In this document: positions 27,504 through 36,100 of the stretch, piece by piece
Numbering within the stretch: the first letter of the stretch is position 1
Layout of the letters: the number at the start of each line of letters is the position of its first letter
Source of the DNA: a bacterium
GTDB taxonomy: Bacteria; Spirochaetota; Leptospiria; Leptospirales; Leptonemataceae
Direction: 5' to 3'
Length of the DNA: 64,000 bases
Assembly (NCBI GenBank): GCA_024742665.1
Contig: JANSYA010000014.1
Coordinates: 1-64,000 of the forward strand
The notes under the pieces: model-generated
What the model was told of the DNA's origin: nothing
Seen by the model: only the letters and a program-made list of their open reading frames with translations
The model's database searches: none
Translations under genes and position numbers: made by a program

Positions 27504-28625
27504 TCAACGATTCGTAATTCGCAGGCTCGCGATTAGCTTCGCGAGCGCCGCGTCGACGGCGCCTTCCTGAATTTCAGCCGCCGCCCCAGACGCGGGCAGA
27601 TCATAGCTGAATTGCAAATAGAGTCCCCGTCCCTGCCCGGCAAGCAGGCGATAGTACTCGCGAAAGCGATACGCACGCGATCGATCCTGTAAGCTCGTGC
27701 GAAAGACCCTACACTGCCCGGAGTTCCTCCCTGGCTGATCGCACAGCTTCAGATCCTCGTCGATTGTTTCGCGGCGAAAGGCCAGTCCGCGTTTGCGCGG
27801 CGGCGTCAGCGTTCGTCGCAAATCCCATTCGCGCACGAAGGCCCCGATCTTCAGCGGTCGCCCCGACGCACGCATGAAGACGTCGGAAGCGATCGTCAGG
27901 CGCCACTCGCTATGGCGTAGATAGACAGTATTACGATAAGGATCGCCCTGCGCGCTATAGCGATCGCGGCCGCGCTGGAAACGCCAGCTGCCCGGCAAGC
28001 GCATCCGCCAGCCGAAGCGATTCGACACGACCACAGTGCGACCGGCCGCCCCGTTAAAAATCACGAAGGGATCGCTCAGGCGATCGACGGCGTCGAATTC
28101 CGGATCGCGTTCTTGCACGCGATTCAGCCAGCCCGTCGCCCGGGTCGCTTCGCGGATCATCGCGGAGCGCAATGCGAAGTCGACTTCCGCGTCGGGCTCA
28201 CGCGCGATCCAGGCCATGGCCCGCAGGGCTTTCATAAGATAAAGGGCTTCGTCTTTTAATCCGCGTTTATACAGAGCCTCCGCTTCGCTGTAATACAGCG
28301 GCGCGTTGCGCACGTCCGGCACAACCGGCCGCCAGTTGCCGGCCACGCCGTCGTAGAGCGGTTCGAAGTGCAGGGCGCCGCGATCGTCGATGTAGAAATT
28401 CCGGCCGGATCCGTCGGGAATCTGGTAGCGGTCCGCGGGAGACTCCAGCCTGCCCGTGAGCGTACTGACGAAGCCCGCCACTCGCGCGCGCTCGGCCTCG
28501 GCCCAGTTTTCCCGCAGCAGCGGATCGGCCAGCGCCGGACTGAAAAGCACGGCAATGAACATCGGCGAAACCAGCAGCGCGATACTGACCGCGATTGTCG
28601 GACTGTATTTCGCGGTGGTTTTCAT
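27504..28625 (-). CDS. Exported protein of unknown function
   Basis: 373 residues with an N-terminal signal peptide (about 10-33, ending FSPALA-DP). The mature protein is soluble with a helical first half (YYSEAEALYKRGLKDEALYLMKAL resembles a TPR helix pair) and a beta-rich second half (NRFGWRMRLPGSWRFQRG, DPYRNTVYLRH). I do not recognise a family; the second half resembles small lipoprotein-like domains that bind to stressed envelope, but this is weak. It is divergent from the PlsC-like gene. Confidence 0.7.
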   Translation of the reverse strand: MKTTAKYSPTIAVSIALLVSPMFIAVLFSPALADPLLRENWAEAERARVAGFVSTLTGRLESPADRYQIPDGSGRNFYIDDRGALHFEPLYDGVAGNWRPVVPDVRNAPLYYSEAEALYKRGLKDEALYLMKALRAMAWIAREPDAEVDFALRSAMIREATRATGWLNRVQERDPEFDAVDRLSDPFVIFNGAAGRTVVVSNRFGWRMRLPGSWRFQRGRDRYSAQGDPYRNTVYLRHSEWRLTIASDVFMRASGRPLKIGAFVREWDLRRTLTPPRKRGLAFRRETIDEDLKLCDQPGRNSGQCRVFRTSLQDRSRAYRFREYYRLLAGQGRGLYLQFSYDLPASGAAAEIQEGAVDAALAKLIASLRITNR

Positions 28626-28712
28626 AGATCTTCGCGGGACGGCGCGGCGCAGGCGACGCGCATCGACTCGGGCAGCTTTGCTTGACTTCCCCGCTCCCGG
28701 GGAAATGCTCTA

Positions 28713-29444
28713 TTGTATATGGTACTTGAATCGGAAAAAGGCGCCTTCGAGAATATTAAAAATATCGTCAAACCCTTCCTGGACATTATGGTCGATATCA
28801 AAAAAGAGGGCCTGGAATACGTCCCCAAAGACGGCGCCGCGATTCTGGTCGGTAACCATCGATCCGATATGGACCCCTTCATCGTCGCCTCGGCGATTCC
28901 GCGCTATATCTCCTGGATCGCGGCGGAATATACCGAGCGCATTCCGATCTTCAAGAACCTGGTGCGCGAAACCGGCGTGATCCCCATGGACATTCACGGC
29001 AACGTTTCGGTGTCTTCGATCAAACGATTGATGTCAGTGCTGCGCGGCGGCGAGCTGCTGGGCATCTTTCCGGAAGGCCACGACTATATGGTCCGCAACG
29101 ACTTCGCGGGGCCCATGGTCGATTTTCACGACGGCTTCGGAATCTTCGCCTATCGCTCGAAAGCGCCGATCATCCCCTTCGCCCTGATCCCGATCGAAGA
29201 AACCATCGAAACCATTCCGATTCACGCCCGCATTCGATCGATGATCGGATTGCCCGACGAGGTCTGCCACATTCCCCATCGCGTACAATACAAATCCGTA
29301 AAAATCGTTTTCGCACCGCCGCTTGAAATGAGCGAATTTCGCAAGACGCCGGAAAAGACCGCCGTGCAGGAGATCAACCGCACGGTTCGGGCGACGATGC
29401 GAGAGCTGCAAATCCGTCACGGAATGTACGCCGCCGACCAATAG
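28713..29444 (+). CDS. PlsC-like phospholipid acyltransferase
   Basis: 243 residues. It has the acyltransferase motifs NHRSDMD (His49, Asp54) and FPEGH (119-123), plus the third block TGVIPMD. It should transfer an acyl chain to lysophospholipid or glycerol phosphate at the inner membrane. The usual Thr-Arg after the second motif (FPEGTRS) is replaced by His-Asp-Tyr, so it is a divergent branch. The TTG at 28713 has GGGGA nine bases upstream; an ATG two codons later is the alternative. It is followed by the DUF4105/Lnb-like gene 22 bases on. Confidence 0.88.
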   Translation: MYMVLESEKGAFENIKNIVKPFLDIMVDIKKEGLEYVPKDGAAILVGNHRSDMDPFIVASAIPRYISWIAAEYTERIPIFKNLVRETGVIPMDIHGNVSVSSIKRLMSVLRGGELLGIFPEGHDYMVRNDFAGPMVDFHDGFGIFAYRSKAPIIPFALIPIEETIETIPIHARIRSMIGLPDEVCHIPHRVQYKSVKIVFAPPLEMSEFRKTPEKTAVQEINRTVRATMRELQIRHGMYAADQ

Positions 29445-29466
29445 GAATCGCAACTCCAATTGACAG

Positions 29467-30807
29467 TTGCAGCCGCCGCGCAAACAACTGTATATCATGT
29501 TCGCATTCTCGCATATCGTCCGCCGCCGATTCCTGGGTAGCGCAGCGCTCCCGATCTGGACGGTCGGTCTCTCGCTTCTGGTTTTCGCGCAGCTCACGGC
29601 CGGCAGCATGCTGGAAGCGCGCACGCCGCCGCAGTTCGCGGACTACGACGATGTCGCGGCGAATCTACAGCCGGCTCCCGGTCAGGAGCTGCGCGTCGAC
29701 TTGCTCACGGTCGAACCGGGCAAAGAATTTTATAGCGTGTGGGGCCACACGGCGCTGCGGATCTACGACAGCAAGACCAGGCGCGATATGGTTTTCGACT
29801 TCGGCATGTTCATGCCCGACCGGCTCTTTCTGCTGAAGTTTTTGCACAACCAGCCCGCCTATCTGCTGTGGGTCACTTCGCTGCCGGATACGCTCTATCA
29901 CTACGCACGCCTGAATCGCACGGTCAAAGCGCAGCAGATTTTTCTCAGCGACGAAGAAGCCCGGAGCCTGCTGCGCAAACTGGCGATCAATTCGCTGCCC
30001 CAGAACCGGGTCTATCGCTATCATCACTACTTTAACAACTGCACGACGAAGCTGCGGGACATTCTGGACGAAGATTATTTCGGCGGCCGCTTTCGCGCGA
30101 CTTATAGCCAACGCACTAACGACACGAGCTTTCGCCCTCTGGCCGACGGTCTCTTAACGTACGATCCGCCGTACTGGCTGGCGATCAATTTGATTCAGGG
30201 GACTCTGGTCGATCGCCCCGTCAGCGCCTGGGAAGAAATGTTCTTACCGATTAAGTTCATGAATTATCTCGACGAGTTTCGCGGCCAGGACGGCGCCGAT
30301 CGCATCGGGCCGATCCAGTTGATTCAGAAGGCTCCGGAGCCGATCGACCGCGGCAACGCGGCCCTGGCCTGGGCGAAACTTACGATTCCGTACTGTCTCC
30401 TGGTCGCGATATTATATTTATGGCCGGCGCTGCGTCCGGATCATCGCATCGCGCGTCGCGTGGGAAATATCGCGCGGTGGCTCTGGTACATCGGCGCGGG
30501 TTTCGCCGGCGTGATTTTATCGATTCTGTGGTTCTACGCCGAACAGGATTCTCTCGACAACAACATCAATCTACTGGCCTATAGTCCGCTCCTGCTATTG
30601 ATGCCGATCGCGCACATCTGGCTGCGTCGCCCTGAACATCATGAGCTTTCGCTGAAGCTCCATCTGTTTTTCGCGGCCTGGCCGGCCCTGGGCATTCTGC
30701 TGGTTCTGACCACGATTCATCCGCAGATTTCAGGACTGATCTTTCTTTTGCCTTCGCTGATCATTCAGCTCTTGATCTATTTGTACCTGAAACGCCGAAG
30801 CTCATGA
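29467..30807 (+). CDS. Lnb-like (DUF4105) membrane protein
   Basis: About 446 residues (TTG 29467) or 436 (ATG 29497). A signal/anchor helix (about 29-47) leads to a periplasmic domain of the DUF4105 type, with SVWGHTALRIYD (His94) and YFNNCTTKLRDIL (Cys192) as the likely active residues. The C-terminal 150 residues form about four to five membrane helices. This family has been linked to lipoprotein N-acylation (Lnb in Bacteroides), moving an acyl chain from a phospholipid. The PlsC-like gene just upstream could recycle the resulting lysolipid; that link is my inference. Confidence 0.8.
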   Translation: MQPPRKQLYIMFAFSHIVRRRFLGSAALPIWTVGLSLLVFAQLTAGSMLEARTPPQFADYDDVAANLQPAPGQELRVDLLTVEPGKEFYSVWGHTALRIYDSKTRRDMVFDFGMFMPDRLFLLKFLHNQPAYLLWVTSLPDTLYHYARLNRTVKAQQIFLSDEEARSLLRKLAINSLPQNRVYRYHHYFNNCTTKLRDILDEDYFGGRFRATYSQRTNDTSFRPLADGLLTYDPPYWLAINLIQGTLVDRPVSAWEEMFLPIKFMNYLDEFRGQDGADRIGPIQLIQKAPEPIDRGNAALAWAKLTIPYCLLVAILYLWPALRPDHRIARRVGNIARWLWYIGAGFAGVILSILWFYAEQDSLDNNINLLAYSPLLLLMPIAHIWLRRPEHHELSLKLHLFFAAWPALGILLVLTTIHPQISGLIFLLPSLIIQLLIYLYLKRRSS

Positions 30808-31373
30808 GCGGGCGCGATTTCACAGATTCCTCTTTCCTCCGCGAGCCGGGTCGGGAGAGCGCGGTGTCTGCATCGGGCGGCGCACACCGCGGGCCGGTGG
30901 TCGGCGTCGGCGCCCTGGTGATCAAAGACGGCTGCGTGCTATTAATCCAACGCGGGCGCTTTCCGGGCGTCGGCCTGTGGGCCATTCCGGGCGGCAAACA
31001 AAACTTCGGCGAAAGCTTACAGCAAACCGCCGCTCGCGAGATATTAGAAGAAACCGGCGTGCTTATTCGGGCCGGCAATCCGATCTATTGCTTCGAAGCG
31101 CTCTTCGACCGCGAGGGCCGGGAACTGGAGCCGCCCATAGACAGCGGTAGCCAGGCCGAGGCCGCCGAGCGGGTTCGCGATTCGACCGGCGGCCAGGTGG
31201 CGACGGCCGAGCATCACTTCGTGGTGATCGACCTGGCCGCGGAATATCTATCGGGTGAAGCGACGCCGGGGGATGACGCCGCCGACGCCGGCTGGTTTTC
31301 CCCGGCCGACGCGGCTGATCTGCCCCTGCAGCCGGCCACGCGTCGCTTTTTAGAACACGTCGAGTTTCTGTAA
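30804..31373 (+). CDS. Nudix hydrolase
   Basis: 189 residues. The Nudix box is complete at about 64-86: GGKQNFGE, then AAREILEETGV, giving the Glu residues that bind magnesium. Such enzymes hydrolyse nucleoside diphosphates linked to another moiety (for example ADP-ribose or oxidised nucleotides); the substrate cannot be told. The 30-residue lead and a loop near 120-135 (SGSQAEAAERVRD) are longer than usual. Its start overlaps the stop of the Lnb-like gene by four bases, making a three-gene operon. Confidence 0.9.
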   Translation: MSGRDFTDSSFLREPGRESAVSASGGAHRGPVVGVGALVIKDGCVLLIQRGRFPGVGLWAIPGGKQNFGESLQQTAAREILEETGVLIRAGNPIYCFEALFDREGRELEPPIDSGSQAEAAERVRDSTGGQVATAEHHFVVIDLAAEYLSGEATPGDDAADAGWFSPADAADLPLQPATRRFLEHVEFL

Positions 31374-31383
31374 GCGCCCGGCG

Positions 31384-31422
31384 AAAAAAGCGCCGCGCGA
31401 CAACGCGGCGGCCATGCGGCGC
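31384..31422 (-). terminator. Rho-independent terminator of the lipoxygenase-like gene
   Basis: On the minus strand GCGCCGC pairs with GCGGCGC around a GC-rich loop and is followed by TTTTTT. It lies ten bases after the stop at 31432, in the gap between convergent genes. Confidence 0.75.
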
Positions 31423-31431
31423 GACGATCGT

Positions 31432-32874
31432 TCAGTACTGAATCGTGCGGGAAATCTTTTTGAGCGGGATAATATTTGGAATCCCCTGCGAAGCGAGGGA
31501 AGCTTCGGTCTGGCGCAAATCCTGTAGAAATTCGTTATTCGCTTCGATCAGCTCGGACTGCTCGAATTTATAGTTCACGTTGTGCAGCAGCGTTACGTTG
31601 GTCGGCGTGATAAACATCTTCCAGAACAGGCGATAGCGCCAGACGTCAAAAAAGGTCATGACCTTGTTCACGTCGAAATTCTGAATCGCGTCGGGGGAAC
31701 CGGGCGGCTCGATCCGCACGCGCATCGGGTTTTCGTTTAGATTGAGAGTTCCCTGGTTGTAATGATCCACAGCGTGGCCGACGGAAACGTCCCAGATATA
31801 CAGGGCGAGAGCAAGGGCGAGCATACCCGGCTTCTGGATTCCTTTTGCGTCCGGGAAGCCGGGCACGTTGGCGCTGACGTGATCGGCCCAGCGCGAAACG
31901 AATTTATCGTCTTTGGGAACGAGCTTAACAACTTTTTTTACGAAGTTATGAATGGTTTCAAAATAAGCTTTGTTGAACGCCGAATAGACCGTCACGCCTT
32001 CGCGCGCTTTCGGATCCAGGTAGTCGTAAGGCGGATAAGAACTGTTCCACTTGCCGTTCGGATACTGCACGCCTGAATTCAGCGCCGCCACCAGTTGACG
32101 CAAAGACTGCCCGGGCGCCGGTCCCGCGTTCTGCAGAAAGATCTGCTTATTTTCGAGCGGCGAAGTATTCGTTTCCAGAACCGCGTTGTCCAGGGGCAGC
32201 GTGAAGCGCATGTGCGGATCGAGCAGCTTGAATAGAACGTGATCTTTCGGAAAGGTCGTCACCGAAATCGCGTTGAGACTATCTACCGGAAAATGCAATA
32301 GCGCGTGGGCGGAAAAAATGATCGTAGTCGCCGCCGCCTGGATCACGTAGAATTTCGCCAGGCGCCAGGTGTCGCCGTTCTCCGGCGTTACGACATAGTT
32401 CCCCAGGCTGATCGCTACGGCTTCGAGCGGACGCCCCTTTTCCTGCTTGAACAGCGTGACGGTCGCCGCGGCGTAAATCCCCGGCAGCGGCGTCATGCGA
32501 TCGATCACGGAGAAATCGACTTTAAAGAACTTCGTGCCCGGCTTCGGCTTTTTGAGAAATTTCGCGAAGGTCTTTTTATCCGGCGGATCGAGCGTCGGAT
32601 TCAAAAATTTGCTATAGGCATCGATATCGAAGCGGCGGGAGAACTCCTCGTCGGAAGACTCGACGGCGTTTGGATGAAAGAGCGCGTAAATAAAGGCCGG
32701 AATCGAAAACGAAATAATATTCCAGATATAGCGCAGACCGATGTGCAAAAACCAGTCAAACTGCATGCTAAACGGCAGATGCAGCACGGCCGGCGCCTCG
32801 CGGACCGGGTGCGTGGGATTCGGCTGCGGCCAGGGTCCCCGGCGATTGTATCTAAAATTCGATTCGATTCCCAT
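31432..32874 (-). CDS. Lipoxygenase-like protein with altered iron site
   Basis: 480 residues; a hydrophobic stretch (about 43-66) may attach it to membrane. The core lines up with lipoxygenases by motif and spacing: WRLAKFYV, then LLHFPVD (His194), DHVLFKLLDPHMRFT (His212), and VGHAVDHYNQG followed by NPMRVRIEPP. Of the iron ligands, His190, His367 and His371 (Asn or His in the family) are present; the first ligand position is Ile185 instead of His, and the protein ends in Tyr480 instead of the usual Ile. It is shorter than typical lipoxygenases. It might be a divergent fatty-acid oxygenase or a non-catalytic homologue. Confidence 0.7.
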   Translation of the reverse strand: MGIESNFRYNRRGPWPQPNPTHPVREAPAVLHLPFSMQFDWFLHIGLRYIWNIISFSIPAFIYALFHPNAVESSDEEFSRRFDIDAYSKFLNPTLDPPDKKTFAKFLKKPKPGTKFFKVDFSVIDRMTPLPGIYAAATVTLFKQEKGRPLEAVAISLGNYVVTPENGDTWRLAKFYVIQAAATTIIFSAHALLHFPVDSLNAISVTTFPKDHVLFKLLDPHMRFTLPLDNAVLETNTSPLENKQIFLQNAGPAPGQSLRQLVAALNSGVQYPNGKWNSSYPPYDYLDPKAREGVTVYSAFNKAYFETIHNFVKKVVKLVPKDDKFVSRWADHVSANVPGFPDAKGIQKPGMLALALALYIWDVSVGHAVDHYNQGTLNLNENPMRVRIEPPGSPDAIQNFDVNKVMTFFDVWRYRLFWKMFITPTNVTLLHNVNYKFEQSELIEANNEFLQDLRQTEASLASQGIPNIIPLKKISRTIQY

Positions 32875-33088
32875 GCTCGTGCGCGCTCCACAGCGGCGAT
32901 TGCCGCGTTTGATTCAGGCACAAGACGAACCGCGCACGGGTGCCGGGTCAATCAGGAAATGGGAAACGATGATATTAATGACTGAGTTTTCCTGGAATTA
33001 ACCTGAGCTCAGTAACAATTGGCAAGAGAAACTCAATATCCGAAAGTGAGTTCTGGCCAGCTGCCGATTGGTCCGCAGTTCGCGGCCC

Positions 33089-33183
33089 GCGCACACCAAC
33101 GGCGTGCTGTGCTTACGTCGCGCTACGGCACTCGGCATCCCCTGCGGGATGCGCTCGTAGCTCAGCGGGACTCAACGTCCCGC
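33089..33183. repeat. Cluster of short inverted repeats at the 3' end of gltB
   Basis: At least two clear hairpins: GCATCCC-CTGC-GGGATGC (33135-33152) and GCGGGAC-TCAAC-GTCCCGC (33165-33183); the second overlaps the gltB stop codon. A weaker GCACA/TGTGC pair lies at 33091-33112. No T-run follows, so this looks more like a REP-type palindromic element than a simple terminator. The rest of 32875-33171 holds no gene I can support. Confidence 0.6.
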
Positions 33184-36100
33184 CTGAGCCTCCTGCACGG
33201 CCATGGACTTTTCTTCTTCGAGCTTTTGCAGCGCGATCTTATAATCGCCGGGAATTACTTTGATAAACTTGCTCAGCTGCTCGTTCCAGGTATCCAGAAT
33301 CATCCGCGCCCGAGCCGATCCGGTGTATTCGCTGTGGCGCGTTACCAGATGCAGCACCTCGTCGATATCCGACGGATCCGTGAGGGCTTCGAGATCGACC
33401 ATCTCCGCGTTCACATTCGAACGGAAGCTGCCGTCGTCGTCCCAGATATAGGCGATGCCCCCGGACATGCCCGCCGCGAAGTTGCGGCCGGTCTTGCCGA
33501 GGACTACGACGCGTCCGCCGGTCATATATTCGCAGCCGTGGTCGCCCACGCCTTCGATGACCGTATAGGCGCCCGAGTTGCGCACGGCGAAGCGTTCGCC
33601 TGCGAGTCCGTGGAAATAGGCTTCGCCGGAGGTCGCACCGTACAGACAGGTGTTGCCGATGATATTGTTTTCGCTCGGATTGAAATCGCTGTCTTCCGGG
33701 ACTTGAATGACGATGCGTCCGCCGGACAGACCCTTGCCGACGTAGTCGTTCGCCTGACCGACGAGCCGCAGATCGATGCCGCGGGTCAAGAACGTTCCGA
33801 AGCTCTGACCCGCCATGCCCTGCATGTTGATTCGGATCGTGCCTTCCGGCAGTCCTTCTTCGCCGTAGCGACGCGTAACCTCGCCGGCAAGCATCGTGCC
33901 GACCGTCCGGTTCTCGTTCGTGACCGGCATATCGATCACGACGATTTCGCGTTTATCGAGAGCCGGGCTGGACTTCGCAATCAGCTGGTTGTCGATCTGT
34001 TTTTCGAGACCGTGCTCCTGGTCCCGCGCGCGATGCATTTTCGTATCGTAGGCCGGTTCCGGCGTGCTCAATACACGCGTAAAATCCAGGCCCCGGGCCT
34101 TCCAGTGATCCCGGGGGCGGTCGACTTTGATTTTATCGACGCGGCCGATCATGTCTTCGAATTTCCGAAAGCCCAGCTCGGCCATCAGCTCGCGCACTTC
34201 CGTGGCGATAAAACGCATATAGTTGACGGCGTATTCGGGTTTGCCCTGGTATTTTTTACGCAGAATCTCGTCCTGGGTCGCGATGCCGACCGGACAGGTA
34301 TTCAGGTGACACTTGCGCATCATGATGCAGCCCAGCGCGACTAAAGGCATCGTCGCCAGACCGAATTCGTCGGCGCCCATCAGCGCCCCGACCACAACGT
34401 CGCGGCCGGTCATGAGCTTGCCGTCGACGCCCAGCCATACGCGGTCCCGCAGGCCGTTTACGACTAAGGTCTGGTGCGTTTCACTTAAGCCGAGTTCCCA
34501 GGGAGTGCCGGCGTTGTGGATCGACGAAAGCGGGCTCGCTCCCGTGCCGCCTTCGTGGCCGGCGATCAGGATATGATCCGAGTGCGCTTTGGCGACGCCC
34601 GCGGCGACCGTGCCCACGCCGACTTCCGAGACGAGCTTTACGCTCACTCGCGACTTCGGGTTGATATTTTTCAGATCGAAGATCAATTGTTTAATATCTT
34701 CGATCGAATAGATGTCGTGGTGGGGCGGCGGGCTGATCAGAGTTACGCCCGGCGTTGAGAAACGCGTCTTCGCGATGACTTTGTTGACTTTGTGGCCGGG
34801 CAGCTGGCCGCCTTCGCCGGGCTTCGCGCCCTGGCTGATTTTGATTTGCAGATCGTCGGCGTTGACCAGATAGTTCGCAGTTACGCCGAAACGGCCCGAA
34901 GCGATTTGCTTGATCGACGAACGCATGCTGTCGCCGTTTTCCATCGTTTTGAAACGAATCGGATCCTCGCCGCCTTCGCCGGTATTCGACTTGCCGCCGA
35001 TGCGATTCATGGCGATCGCAAGATCAGTATGGGCTTCCCAGGATATAGAACCGAAGGACATGGCGCCGGTCTGGAATCGTTTTAGAATTTCTTCGATCGG
35101 CTCGACTTCTTCTAAAGGAACGGGCTCGCCGCTCTTTTCGAATTCAAAGAGACTGCGCAGAGTCACGCGCTTTTTCTGCTGCTCGTCGATCAGTCCGGCG
35201 AATTCTTTGTAAATGCCGTAATCGTTTTTCTGCGTGGCCTGCTGCAGCTTGTGCACCGTCATCGGATTGATCAGGTGTTCTTCGCCGCCTTTGCGGAAAT
35301 AGTGCACGCCGCCCGGATCCAGGCGTCCGGGAAAGAACGTCGGATTGTACGAATCGCGATGCCGGCGCAGCGCCTCTTCTTCGAGCATCTCCAGGCTCAT
35401 GCCTTCAATGCGCGTCGCGGTGCCGGTGAAATAATTGTTCACCAGCTCGGAGTCGAGACCCACCGCTTCGAAGAGCTGACCGCCGCAGTAGGACTGCAGG
35501 GTCGAAATGCCCATCTTGCTGAAGATCTTTAAGAGGCCTTTGCCGACCGCCTTAATGTAGTTCTTGCGCGCCGCACGCACGTCTTCGACTTCTTCGAGAA
35601 AGCCCTCTTTCTTGAGGTCCGCCAGGGTTTCGAAGGCGAGATAGGGGTTCACCGCGTTCGCGCCGTAGCCCAGCAGCAGGGCGAAGTGCGAAACTTCCCG
35701 CGGCTCGCCGCTTTCGATGATCAAACCGGTGCGCGTGCGCAGGCCGGCCTTCACCAGGAAATTGTGCACGGCCGACACCGCGAGCAGACTCGGGATCGGC
35801 GCCATGTTGTGGGCGACGCCCCGGTCCGACAGAATAATCAAATTCGTGCCGTTGCGCACGGCGTTCGCCGCTTCGTCGCAAACCTGGTCCAGGCGATTGC
35901 GCATGCCGTGCTTTACGTCCGGATCGAAGAGGATATTGATCGTACTCGAATTGAAGTGGCCTTTGGAAATGGCGCGCACTTTTTCCAGGTCTTTGTTCGT
36001 TAAGACGGGATGTTCGAGCTCTAAGCGATGACAGTGCTCGGGCGTTTCCGCGAGCAGGTTCTTTTCCGGACCGATATAAGTCGTCAGCTCCATGACCAGC

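Noticed and set aside
33146-33190. tRNA-like string TAGCTCAGCGGGA
   Set aside because: It resembles a tRNA D-arm, but there is no TTCGA T-loop, no anticodon stem and no matching acceptor stem.
33019-34344. Long open frame (441 codons) on the plus strand
   Set aside because: It lies opposite gltB, whose motifs are unmistakable; the plus-strand product has no family features and reflects codon bias.
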